From positions 1-64,000 of the forward strand of contig NZ_BILY01000027.1 in the NCBI RefSeq assembly GCF_004000805.1: a stretch of DNA of 64,000 bases, written 5' to 3'. The notes beneath the pieces were generated by a model. The model was not told the origin of the DNA. It searched no databases and saw nothing but the letters and a program-made list of their open reading frames with translations. Origin of the DNA: Paenibacillus glycanilyticus NBRC 16618. GTDB taxonomy: Bacteria > Bacillota > Bacilli > Paenibacillales > Paenibacillaceae. How positions within the stretch are numbered: the stretch's first letter is position 1; each line of letters starts with the position of its first letter. Shown in pieces: positions 16,371 through 25,125 of this stretch. The translations under genes were made by a program, and so were the position numbers.

Positions 16371-18301
16371 GACACCAACCCCTTCTTAATGTGGTCTCCG
16401 CCCGCAAAGCTGTATAATTGGAAGGATAGAGGGGGGAGATTGATGGAAATGCTTTGGTTATAGCCGTGCCAGCTCACTTTCTCGCTGTCATGCTTCTGTA
16501 AACACTGTGAATCGGAACCTCCGAACTGTACCTCATTGCTGTTTAGGATCATGCGATAACAGCCCGGCTGCGGCACGCCTAATCGATAATGGGTATAACC
16601 GTTTCTGGAGAAGTTGGCAACCGTAACAGTGAAGCCCTGCTTGCCATAACGAATGAAAGATATGATCGATTGTTCAGCATTATTCACATCAATCCATTGA
16701 AATGCGTAAGCGTCCTGATCTCTTTCCCATAGCGACGGTTCATGGGTATAAACCTGGTTCAAAGCTTTGACATAGCCGTGCATCTTGCCGTGAAGATCGT
16801 AATCGAGCAGCATCCAATCAAGCGGTTCGCGGTCCTTCCATTCGTCGAACTGTCCCCATTCGCTGCCCATAAACAGCAGCTTCTTGCCCGGATGAGCGAT
16901 CCAATAGCCGTATAACAAACGTAATTGAGCGAATTTTTCCTCGTAGGTGCCAGGCATCTTGTTCAGCAAGGAACGTTTGCCGTGTACAACCTCGTCATGC
17001 GAGAACGGTAAAACGTAGTTTTCAGAGAAAGCGTACAAAAGTGAGAAAGTAAGTAGGTGGTGGTGGTGTGAGCGGTCGGCAGGATCCATCGACATGTATT
17101 TGAGCACGTCGTTCATCCAGCCCATATTCCATTTAAAGTTAAATCCCAGCCCGCCTAAGTAGGTAGGTGAGGTGACTGCAGGCCAAGCGGAAGAATCTTC
17201 TGCGATCATTAGTGCGTCTGGGTAGTAGTGAAATACGGTTTCGTTAAGCCGTTTCATGAAGCGGAGAGCGTCTAGATTGTCGGTGCCGCCATACTCGTTC
17301 CAGGTGAAGAGCTCGGGCGGTTTATCCATGTGGAGATTGATCATGCTGGCGACGGCATCAATCCGAAGACCGTCGAAGTGGAACATTTCCATCCAGTAGA
17401 TGGCATTGGAGATCAGGAAGCTGATCACTTCGTTTCGTTTGAAATCGAAGGCCAGTGTTCCCCATAAAGGCTTTTCGGCAAGCCGCTCGTCATTTCCTTC
17501 AAAGATCGGAGTACCGTCAAAGCGACGCAATCCATGTTCATCCTTGCAGAAGTGACCGGGAACCCAGTCGAGAATAACGCCTATGCCGTACGCGTGGCAG
17601 CGGTCGATAAACTTCATCAGCTGCTTAGGCTTGCCGTAACGGCTGGACGGCGCGTAATAACCGGTAATCTGATAACCCCAGGATTGGTCAAAAGGATGTT
17701 CATTGATTGGCATCAGCTCGATATGGGTATATCCCATCTTGGCTACGTAAGGAACAAGCTGATCGGCAAGTTCTTCGTAGGTGAGGAAATTCTCCTCCCC
17801 TTTCAGCTGCCAGGAGCCGGCGTGCACTTCGTAAAGCGTGAGCGGATTGGAATAAGCGGGCCGCTTATGCCTGGAATCCATCCATTTCTTGTCCCGCCAC
17901 GGGAATCCGTATAGATCAGACACTACGGAGGCGGTTTGAGGACGCCTTTCGGCGAGGAAAGCGTAAGGATCTGCCTTGAGCAGCCGCTGACCTGTTGAGG
18001 TCACAATCTCGTACTTGTAAATAGCGCCTTCGCCAAGTCCCGGTACGAAGAGAACCCAGACCCCTGTCGAAGAAACGCGTTCCATCAACGAACCGGAACC
18101 ATCCCAGTTGTTATGCTGGCCAACAAGCCGAACCTCCCTGGCGTGCGGAGCCCACACTGCAAACCTGACGCCATCTTTACCGTCCCAGTCCATGACATGT
18201 GCGCCCATGAACCGGTAACTGTGGTGAGAGCTGCCTTTGTTGAACAGATACAAATCGCTCATCAGAAGGCCGTATGGTGCCGTTTGAATCATTTCCGACA
18301 A
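16349..18301 (-). CDS. glgB: 1,4-alpha-glucan branching enzyme
   Basis: This 650-residue GH13 enzyme introduces alpha-1,6 branches. It has a CBM48-type N-terminal domain (about residues 35-125), then the barrel with DWVPGHF, GLRIDAVASM (nucleophile Asp), MIAEDSSAWP (acid Glu) and FSHDEVVHG (transition-state Asp), and a C-terminal beta domain. It is the first gene of glgB-glgC-glgD-glgA-GH15, all with overlaps or short gaps, so one polycistronic transcript is likely. Length is typical. Confidence 0.97.
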   Translation of the reverse strand: MSEMIQTAPYGLLMSDLYLFNKGSSHHSYRFMGAHVMDWDGKDGVRFAVWAPHAREVRLVGQHNNWDGSGSLMERVSSTGVWVLFVPGLGEGAIYKYEIVTSTGQRLLKADPYAFLAERRPQTASVVSDLYGFPWRDKKWMDSRHKRPAYSNPLTLYEVHAGSWQLKGEENFLTYEELADQLVPYVAKMGYTHIELMPINEHPFDQSWGYQITGYYAPSSRYGKPKQLMKFIDRCHAYGIGVILDWVPGHFCKDEHGLRRFDGTPIFEGNDERLAEKPLWGTLAFDFKRNEVISFLISNAIYWMEMFHFDGLRIDAVASMINLHMDKPPELFTWNEYGGTDNLDALRFMKRLNETVFHYYPDALMIAEDSSAWPAVTSPTYLGGLGFNFKWNMGWMNDVLKYMSMDPADRSHHHHLLTFSLLYAFSENYVLPFSHDEVVHGKRSLLNKMPGTYEEKFAQLRLLYGYWIAHPGKKLLFMGSEWGQFDEWKDREPLDWMLLDYDLHGKMHGYVKALNQVYTHEPSLWERDQDAYAFQWIDVNNAEQSIISFIRYGKQGFTVTVANFSRNGYTHYRLGVPQPGCYRMILNSNEVQFGGSDSQCLQKHDSEKVSWHGYNQSISINLPPLSFQLYSFAGGDHIKKGLVSWVEKRK

Positions 18302-18370
18302 TCGCCTCCATTTGGTTACAATGGTACCGCAGCGTTAAAGGATTCATTCTCTGGTAAATAGGGAGTTACC

Positions 18371-18420
18371 TCCATTATACATATTTTAATGAAAATAAAC
18401 ACCCCATTTTCAGAAAATGG
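18371..18420 (-). promoter_or_regulatory. Candidate promoter and palindrome upstream of glgB
   Basis: A minus-strand TATAAT (18374-18379) lies about 75 bases before glgB, but the matching -35 is weak. A perfect inverted repeat CCATTTT-CAG-AAAATGG (18404-18420) lies just upstream of that -10. A weak -35 beside a palindrome suggests control by a regulator, but no factor can be named. Confidence 0.4.
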
Positions 18421-18428
18421 ATGTAAAG

Positions 18429-18671
18429 TTACCTTACATCAATTTGTTCATTTTTCTTTAAAACTCGATTGATGTAATAATGCTTGACACACAGTCCTTT
18501 CGATACGGCTTGACTTGAACAATTGATCCAGCTGCAATCGACCAGCTTCTTTGTCCTGCGCGGCATAACGGTATTCGGATCGCCATGTCTCATCAGGCGT
18601 TGATGGTGCATGGAGCACAGGTCTCTTGCCTTGACCGGTTTGGAGCAATTATCGATCCCGCATGTTTTCAT
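18429..18671 (-). CDS. Small protein with duplicated Cys/His motif
   Basis: This 80-residue basic protein has two similar halves. Each contains C-x4-C, about nine residues, then LC-x2-H (MKTCGIDNCSKPVKARDLCSMH and later VDCSWINCSSQAVSKGLCVKH). Each half could bind one zinc ion with three Cys and one His. Similar modules occur in small phage and bacterial proteins of unknown role. It has no operon partner: glgB begins 128 bases downstream and a divergent PAS-HTH gene is upstream. Nucleic-acid or protein binding is only a guess. Confidence 0.65.
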   Translation of the reverse strand: MKTCGIDNCSKPVKARDLCSMHHQRLMRHGDPNTVMPRRTKKLVDCSWINCSSQAVSKGLCVKHYYINRVLKKNEQIDVR

Positions 18672-18955
18672 GTTGTCTATTTCCCCCTAAGTTTCAAACC
18701 TGCGTTTCCTAATATTACCCGAGAACATAGATTCATACAAAACTCGCTGGTAGCTGAACACCCTATCATTTTGTCATAGAAATGACAGCTTCCGCATGAT
18801 TGAACCGTTTCATGCCAGCAAGTTTAATTTATTAAACCAAACTGCATTTATTCTTGACGATTTTGTTAAATATAGTAAAGCTATTGTATAGTACAAGCGT
18901 AAAGCTTATACTCGATTTTGTGCATTGGCGCGCTTGGAATTAAGGAGGACCAATT

Positions 18956-19534
18956 TTGATTGCATTTTACCAAATCTTCCAAATACTTGACCAGCCGATG
19001 ATACTTATCCGAGTATCAAGGGCGTCAACAACGATACATGAAACAAATGAAGCCTTCTGCAGGCTTTCCGGATATAAACAGGAGCAGCTGAAGGGAATGT
19101 CGATCGATCTGCTTATAGCCCATTATTTGCCGTGCGACAGCAGCCTGCATTTCACGCAGGAGACAATCTTGACATCCGCCAAACAAGACGAGATTGCCGT
19201 GCATCTTGAATTCCGGGCTTTGACTATATCCGATCAGGATGAAGCCAGATACGCGCTGATCATCTTCGGAAACAAGAGCGAACATGCGCGAGAAGAGCCG
19301 TTAACGGCAATCAAGCAAGTCTATGACTCTTCCAAACGGCTTAAGATGTGGATGGCCAAGCGGGATATAAGCGCCAACCAGATGGCTGCCGCGACGAATA
19401 TTTCCTTGCAGACCATCTCCAAGCTTCGAAATGGACATATACAAAAGCCCAACCGGTTAACGGCTGAGCTTATTGCAGGAGAACTGCAGGTTGCAGTCAG
19501 CGATATCTGGCCTGAAGTACGTAACGGCCGGTAA
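18956..19534 (+). CDS. PAS domain and helix-turn-helix regulator
   Basis: This 192-residue protein has a PAS-like N-terminal domain (about residues 1-110; NEAFCRLSGYKQEQLKGMS is PAS-like). An Xre-type HTH follows at about residues 128-187 (ISANQMAAATNISLQTISKLRNG). The start is TTG with AAGGAGG 7 bases upstream, a convincing site. It is probably a cytoplasmic sensor that binds DNA through a lambda-repressor-like HTH. Convergent with helD; its target is unknown. Confidence 0.75.
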   Translation: MIAFYQIFQILDQPMILIRVSRASTTIHETNEAFCRLSGYKQEQLKGMSIDLLIAHYLPCDSSLHFTQETILTSAKQDEIAVHLEFRALTISDQDEARYALIIFGNKSEHAREEPLTAIKQVYDSSKRLKMWMAKRDISANQMAAATNISLQTISKLRNGHIQKPNRLTAELIAGELQVAVSDIWPEVRNGR

Positions 19535-19542
19535 TCGCTGAC

Positions 19543-21867
19543 TTATTTTTTGGATATGGCCTCCGTAAGGAACGGTGTCGGTTCCGAGAGATAGTACAGA
19601 TGCAGCTCATGCATGGCGCGGGTGCATGCGGTATAGAACAGCTTGCGCTCGCTCTCCCTGCCATAAACGTCGCTTGAAGCGTTGTACAGAATAACGGCAT
19701 CAAACTCCACGCCTTTGGCCAAATAAGACGGAATGACGACGGTGCCGTTCTCGAAGGTTACCGTCTCCTTCTCAATCAGCCTCATTCCGGGACAGTTCTG
19801 TTCCAATGCCTCATAAGCTGTCAGGCTTTCCTCCGCAGTCTTGCAAATGACCGCAATGGAATTTGCGCCTTCCTCTTGCAGGCGTCGGATTCGCTCCGCA
19901 ATCATTCCGTGCAGCTCCGATTCATTCGCAACAGCCGTTACCGTCGGCTCGTCACCGTTACGATTAAACGGCACGATTCGACTTCCGCCCTCGATCATCC
20001 TGCTCGTAAATTCGACAATCGGTTTTGTCGAACGATAACTGCGAGTCAGCACTATTGTCTCAGTCTCTTCCTTGCTGTAAAGCTCTCCCAGCGGATCGAA
20101 TCCATTCCCCAAAGCGGCATGCGCGAATATCGATTGGTTCAGGTCGCCGAGCGCCGTCATCTTAGCCATGGGGAAAACTCTCTTCAAATAATAGAACTGG
20201 AATGGCGAATAATCCTGCGCTTCATCGATAAACAGATGCCTTACCGATGTGTTGGTCTGGAAGCCTTCAATTAAATCCTTCATATATAAGTAAGGCGTTG
20301 CGTCTTCATAAGTAAGTATTCCATGCTTAAGCTGTTCCACGGTAAGCTTGCGGATCGCCTCCCATTCAAGCCGACTTTCTTCGACAAGCCATGGAGCCTG
20401 TTCGCTTTCGTATAATCGAAGGTATAAGGTCTGCGTGTCGACAAATCTTAGTTTCTTCACGCGGCTCCGCAAACGTTTGAACCTTTCCTGGACGATCATG
20501 GTAGCCAGCACATCTTTTTCGCGGTCAAAATCATCAAAGGAGTCCGAGGTATAGCGCTCCTTGCGGTTTAACTCATTAAACGCATGAATGTATGCTTCTT
20601 TATCCAGCAGCTCCATCTCGTCTTCTACCCACTGTTTCTTCCGTTCTTCCTTGCTTAGCCTGGTCAGCTCCTTAAGCAGCCAATCGGCTGTCATCTTGAA
20701 CCGGTTCGGAATCGTGAAGCTTTTGTCCAAGCTGTAAAAATGCTCTTCGATAGCTTCTGCCGCAATAAGCTTGCGTCCCCGGAACTTGATCGCTTTAAAC
20801 AATAAACCCGATTCACCAAGCGTATCGACATAACGCTCAATCACTTTCATGAAGGATGCGCCAGATTTATGTCGAATAGAGGCGATGCGCGTTTCGTAAT
20901 CCGGATCCTCCATGCTTCCAAGCGTATACTCCATCTGAGCAAACGGGTCCTCCAGCGCAAACGATTGCCCAATACGATGCTCGAGGTATTGCTGGTAAGT
21001 TGTTTGCTGCATATTCTGTTCGCCAAGCTCCGGAAGAACCGTTGCAACATAGCTGTTAAACATCGGGTTTGGCGAGAACAAGACGATTTGATCGGCTTGC
21101 AGCGATCCCCTGTAACGGTATAGCAGATAGGCTACGCGCTGCAGCGCCGCAGAGGTTTTACCGCTTCCGGCCGCACCTTGAACAATCAGAAGCCTTGCGC
21201 GTTCATTGCGGATAATCTGGTTTTGTTCCCGCTGAATCGTAGCTACAATGCTCTTCATCTGGGCATCCGAATGCTTGCCAAGCACCTCTTGCAGCAGCTC
21301 GTCGCCGATGGTGACACCGGTATCGAACATACCGTCGATTTGCCCGCGGCGAATAACATATTGGCGTTTAAGCGTCATCCGCCCCTCTATCGATCCCGCA
21401 GGAGTTACATAGGAAGCCGGGCCCGGCGAATAATCATAGTAGAGACTCGAGACTGGCGCTCGCCAGTCGTAAATCAAATAATTCGACCCGCTTTCATCCA
21501 GCATGGAGCCAACTCCAAGATAGATCCGCTCTTCCTCGGAGCTGCCATTTTCTATAAAATCAACGCGCCCGAAGTACGGGGTCTGCTCCAGCTTCCGCAA
21601 TAGCTTCACCTGCTGCGATGCATGCCTGTGGCTGTGCTCCCGCTCCGCAAGCACCTCAGCCTGCTGCTTCAGGCTCGCAGCGGACTCCGCCGCTTCCGAC
21701 GCATCCTCGAAATTCAGCGTAACATCGTCCCAGAAATTTTTCCGGATGTCCACGATATCTTCCCGCATACCGCTTGAGTTTTGCAGCAGCTTGCCCAGCT
21801 GCTCGCGAATCAGCCGCATCACACGGTCCACTCGCTTCTGCTCCTCGATTCGCTGCTCGTCCTGCAT
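19543..21867 (-). CDS. helD: HelD-type RNA polymerase-associated ATPase (UvrD-like helicase fold)
   Basis: This 774-residue superfamily 1 ATPase resembles B. subtilis HelD (YvgS), which removes RNA polymerase from stalled complexes using ATP. An N-terminal coiled coil (about residues 1-95) precedes Walker A GAAGSGKTSAALQRV near residue 230. LFIDEAQDYSPFQ is the Walker B/DEAQ motif, and GDLNQSIFAH, RSYRSTKPI and AKGVEFDAVI follow. The C-terminal end is TRAMHELHL. The N-terminal coiled coil separates HelD from UvrD/PcrA. Sequence alone does not prove RNA polymerase binding. Confidence 0.88.
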   Translation of the reverse strand: MQDEQRIEEQKRVDRVMRLIREQLGKLLQNSSGMREDIVDIRKNFWDDVTLNFEDASEAAESAASLKQQAEVLAEREHSHRHASQQVKLLRKLEQTPYFGRVDFIENGSSEEERIYLGVGSMLDESGSNYLIYDWRAPVSSLYYDYSPGPASYVTPAGSIEGRMTLKRQYVIRRGQIDGMFDTGVTIGDELLQEVLGKHSDAQMKSIVATIQREQNQIIRNERARLLIVQGAAGSGKTSAALQRVAYLLYRYRGSLQADQIVLFSPNPMFNSYVATVLPELGEQNMQQTTYQQYLEHRIGQSFALEDPFAQMEYTLGSMEDPDYETRIASIRHKSGASFMKVIERYVDTLGESGLLFKAIKFRGRKLIAAEAIEEHFYSLDKSFTIPNRFKMTADWLLKELTRLSKEERKKQWVEDEMELLDKEAYIHAFNELNRKERYTSDSFDDFDREKDVLATMIVQERFKRLRSRVKKLRFVDTQTLYLRLYESEQAPWLVEESRLEWEAIRKLTVEQLKHGILTYEDATPYLYMKDLIEGFQTNTSVRHLFIDEAQDYSPFQFYYLKRVFPMAKMTALGDLNQSIFAHAALGNGFDPLGELYSKEETETIVLTRSYRSTKPIVEFTSRMIEGGSRIVPFNRNGDEPTVTAVANESELHGMIAERIRRLQEEGANSIAVICKTAEESLTAYEALEQNCPGMRLIEKETVTFENGTVVIPSYLAKGVEFDAVILYNASSDVYGRESERKLFYTACTRAMHELHLYYLSEPTPFLTEAISKK

Positions 21868-21982
21868 GATTGATCCTCTCCTTCAAGCGTAATTACGCGA
21901 AATACGATTAAAAGTTCGTTTACCATTGTAACAAAATCTGCCTGTCAAGGTGAACCGGTTTCTCCATCCTTTGGCGGGAGTA

Positions 21983-22011
21983 TTGATCCCCCGATAACAA
22001 GCGATTATAAT
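21983..22011 (+). promoter_or_regulatory. Sigma-A promoter of the YhhQ-family transporter gene
   Basis: TTGATC (21983-21988) and TATAAT (22006-22011) are 17 bases apart, giving an untranslated leader of about 85 bases. The leader has a GCGATG/CATCGC stem but does not match the preQ1-I riboswitch pattern I know. Confidence 0.65.
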
Positions 22012-22103
22012 GTCAAAGGCAGAAAATCTATCATACACCTTGCGATGCCCTGCTGCAAGTTCTGCGCATCGCTTACTTTATTCGAGACCTACAGGGAGGC
22101 AAT

Positions 22104-22796
22104 ATGTTTAATTTGTGGTTTGGCGCGCTATTTATGCTCGTCCATTTTACCTTATTTCTGATCTCTTACCGGTTATTTGGGCGCGTCGGCATTTACGCCT
22201 GGATCGGCATGGCAACCGTACTGGCGAATGTACAGGTAGTCAAAACCGTGGAAATGCCTTTTGATATCGTCATTACGCTTGGCAATACGATGTATGGCAC
22301 CATTTATCTCGCATCCGATCTGCTTAACGAAAAGTACGGAGAGCGTGCTGCCAAAAAAGCGGTATGGTTCGGCTTCTTTACGCTAATTGCCTCAACGATC
22401 ATTATGCAGATGGCGCTTGTCTTCCACCCGGACAGCTCCGGGCTTGCCCATGACACCAATGATGCCCTGCACATGATCTTTGGGCTGATGCCGCAAATTG
22501 CGCTCGGAAGCTTGTGCGCGTATTTCGTCAGCCAGTTTCTCGACGTGAGGATCTATTCCGTTCTTAAGCGGGTATTCCCGGCTCTCGGACAACTCTGGAT
22601 CCGCAATAACGGCAGTACGGTTATCAGTCAATTTGTTGATACCCTTATCTTTTGCACCATCGCATTTGCCGGCACGCTGGAAGGAAGCGTATGGGTCTCG
22701 GTCTTTCTTTCGACCTATGTCATTAAATTTATCGTATCCCTATGTTCTACTCCGTTCCTGTATGCGGCAAGGCGGTTTACGTTTAAGGAAGAATAG
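22104..22796 (+). CDS. Queuosine precursor transporter (YhhQ/QPTR family)
   Basis: This 230-residue protein with about six hydrophobic segments belongs to the YhhQ family, which imports the queuosine precursors preQ0/preQ1. Family features are YLASDLLNEKYGERAAKKAVWFG and WIRNNGSTVISQFVDTLIF. It is monocistronic, with its own promoter and terminator. This suggests the cell salvages queuosine precursors, but no queuosine synthesis genes are in the window. Confidence 0.9.
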   Translation: MFNLWFGALFMLVHFTLFLISYRLFGRVGIYAWIGMATVLANVQVVKTVEMPFDIVITLGNTMYGTIYLASDLLNEKYGERAAKKAVWFGFFTLIASTIIMQMALVFHPDSSGLAHDTNDALHMIFGLMPQIALGSLCAYFVSQFLDVRIYSVLKRVFPALGQLWIRNNGSTVISQFVDTLIFCTIAFAGTLEGSVWVSVFLSTYVIKFIVSLCSTPFLYAARRFTFKEE

Positions 22797-22814
22797 CCTT
22801 AATTTTAATGAAAC

Positions 22815-22852
22815 AAGAAAAAGAGCTCCCGGATCAGGGAGCTCTTTTTTGG
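22815..22852. terminator. Bidirectional terminator
   Basis: AAGAGCTCCC-GGATCA-GGGAGCTCTT with A-rich left flank and T-rich right flank lies between the converging transporter and hydrolase genes and can end both. Confidence 0.88.
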
Positions 22853-22857
22853 AGAAT

Positions 22858-25125
22858 TCAATTGGATAATCCAATATCATCAAGCATGATTTTGCCTGGA
22901 CCGCCAATAAAGCGGAAAGTGATCTGATTGATGGATAAGTCCTTGTTGTCAACCGCCTCGGCAAAATCATTGAGCGGTACCCGGAATGTCTGGAATACCG
23001 ACTCCGTGTCATGCTTGTACTTCCCGCTTTTAATGGTCTTCTCAAGCCAAGGAATAATGGTGTACGTCGTAACGAACGGCTGCTGAACCGGCATATAGGC
23101 ACTCAGCGGTAAAATAATGGTATCTCCAGCCGTTGACATTAACTCAATTTGAATCTGGGGCGCGGATTCCTGATGGGCGGGATCCAGCTGCGACGCCAGA
23201 TTGGCGAGAGAGAAGGTGAACATCCGATTCGCGTCAGCCGCGCTTGCAAGCGAGAATGGCTCAGCTAAAGATAAGGTATAAGAGCTGTCCTCCAGCCACT
23301 CCACCTGCGCACCAACCGTTCCTTTATTATTGTGATCCCGGTCCTTCACGTCCAGCTCATCCCAGGATTTCAGATTATCCTCTTCAAGCTTTCCGCCTGC
23401 CGGCAGCGTTGTTTTGTTCCGGTCCTCGTCGTATCTTGCAATCGTATCAAAGCTCGAGTCCTCGTATCTGGATACGTAAGCGGTGGAATCAGGCAGCCAG
23501 TCGAGGCCGGTGCGGTAATCCTGCAGCAGCGGGATGTATTCCGCCTGATGGCGGAGCGTTGCTTCAAGGAAGGCCGACACATAGACTTGAGCGGCCAGCT
23601 GCTGCTCTAAGGGCTCCATCATTCCGCGTTGACTCAGGAAAAGACCGCCCGGAGGACGTTCGTCCATCGTTCCCCACTCGGTATTAAACCGGCTGTGATT
23701 CGCCTCGGATAAATAAACGGAAGCTTTCCTATAACCGGAACCCGGAGAAAAGCTAGTCCGAATATATTGCCGGTCTCCGTAAAAGTCATTTACATCTCCG
23801 TCTCGAGCCCCTTGCAGGACTAGATAGTTCACATCGGCAAGATTAGCCGACTTGTTATCGATTGCTTTATCCGTGGGTGCGAGGGCAATTACCGTTTGAA
23901 TATGAACCTGTTCCTTATCGAGACTGTCCAGACTCCGATCGCCGGCAAACCAGGTACCCCGGTCGGCTGCCATTGCTACGGCTTGACCGCCGCGAGAATG
24001 CCCGATGAGCGCAATATTGGAAAAATCCACCTTATTATAAAAAGCACTATCCGATTTTTCGCTAAACGCTTGAATCTGTTGAATATGCTTAAGCAGCATC
24101 CAAGCTCTGACTTTAAAATCATTATCCGGAATACCCGACCAAGCCGAATAATTCAAGAAATTCTCATCTGCCGAAATAGCGATGTATCCACGGCTAGCAA
24201 GCAGCTTGCCCAAATAATCGTAACCGGCATCCGAAAAATCTTCCATCAGATGATTGCCATGCACCATTAGGACGAGTGGAAACGGGCCATCCCCGTCGGG
24301 CATCCATACCCGGCCATTTAGCGGCAGCTTTTCTTCGTCAAAGCCCCAGAACCTTTCCTTCATCCAATACCAGTTCTTAATGTAATTGGAAGCATCCACT
24401 GATTCGGAGATCAGCTCAACGCCTTTTCCATACTCCTTGCGCTGCTTGTCCGTTCCGCTTCCATACGTGAAAAAACGATAGCTGTAGCTGCCAGGCTCGC
24501 TAGGGTTATCGGCGTCGATAGCAGCTACTTCGGAAGCTCCTATCTCCTCCGCCCCGGCGAATACGGCTGCCGCATGCCCGCCGCCGTAAGGCTCTTTCAT
24601 CCATATAAATACACCGGTCACCGACATGGCGGCAATCACAATGCCGGATATCAACCGTATGCGGCTTCGGCTGAACCAGCCGATCAATACCCCGGCAACA
24701 GCGCCTATTATCGTATAGATAACGGCGCATAGAATCGAATTCCAAATCTCGAAATCCGAATAATGCAAAATATAATAGCACTCGAAGCCGACGTAAATCA
24801 GAAAACCGGCGAATAAACGCGGTATCGGCACATACAGCAACGATAAGATAATGGAAATAAGCTGGGAAGCGATCAGTAAAGCCACTGCATTCGCAAGCAC
24901 AAACGCCCCGATGTCGATAGCCGTCCCAAATCCGGTCGGCATGCCTAATGCGACGGTTATGATTGCTGCGGATCCGAATAACAGGAGTCCCGCCGCCCCG
25001 GATCGCCAGAGCGGACCATCGTATTCGAGCCGGTTCCCTATTCGGGCGCGAAGCCAACTAAGAAATCTCTTTCTTCGCGGTTCCGGTTCCGGCTGCAAAT
25101 GCGATTGAACTAATTCGAGTTCCAT
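22858..25125 (-). CDS. Membrane-anchored alpha/beta hydrolase
   Basis: This 755-residue protein has about five hydrophobic segments in residues 40-178. A large extracytoplasmic alpha/beta hydrolase domain follows: MVHGNH (oxyanion region, about 287-292), the nucleophile elbow GHSRGG with Ser377, and a probable catalytic His in EANHSRF. After residue about 565 the sequence is beta-rich and ends LDDIGLSN, like a carbohydrate-binding-type sandwich. The core resembles the dienelactone hydrolase/chlorophyllase group, so ester or lipid hydrolysis is likely, substrate unknown. Its start overlaps the ABC ATPase gene by 16 bases, so the two form one unit. Confidence 0.75.
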   Translation of the reverse strand: MELELVQSHLQPEPEPRRKRFLSWLRARIGNRLEYDGPLWRSGAAGLLLFGSAAIITVALGMPTGFGTAIDIGAFVLANAVALLIASQLISIILSLLYVPIPRLFAGFLIYVGFECYYILHYSDFEIWNSILCAVIYTIIGAVAGVLIGWFSRSRIRLISGIVIAAMSVTGVFIWMKEPYGGGHAAAVFAGAEEIGASEVAAIDADNPSEPGSYSYRFFTYGSGTDKQRKEYGKGVELISESVDASNYIKNWYWMKERFWGFDEEKLPLNGRVWMPDGDGPFPLVLMVHGNHLMEDFSDAGYDYLGKLLASRGYIAISADENFLNYSAWSGIPDNDFKVRAWMLLKHIQQIQAFSEKSDSAFYNKVDFSNIALIGHSRGGQAVAMAADRGTWFAGDRSLDSLDKEQVHIQTVIALAPTDKAIDNKSANLADVNYLVLQGARDGDVNDFYGDRQYIRTSFSPGSGYRKASVYLSEANHSRFNTEWGTMDERPPGGLFLSQRGMMEPLEQQLAAQVYVSAFLEATLRHQAEYIPLLQDYRTGLDWLPDSTAYVSRYEDSSFDTIARYDEDRNKTTLPAGGKLEEDNLKSWDELDVKDRDHNNKGTVGAQVEWLEDSSYTLSLAEPFSLASAADANRMFTFSLANLASQLDPAHQESAPQIQIELMSTAGDTIILPLSAYMPVQQPFVTTYTIIPWLEKTIKSGKYKHDTESVFQTFRVPLNDFAEAVDNKDLSINQITFRFIGGPGKIMLDDIGLSN

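Noticed and set aside
22020..22103. preQ1 riboswitch upstream of the transporter
   Set aside because: The stem and A-rich tail typical of preQ1-I were not found in the leader.
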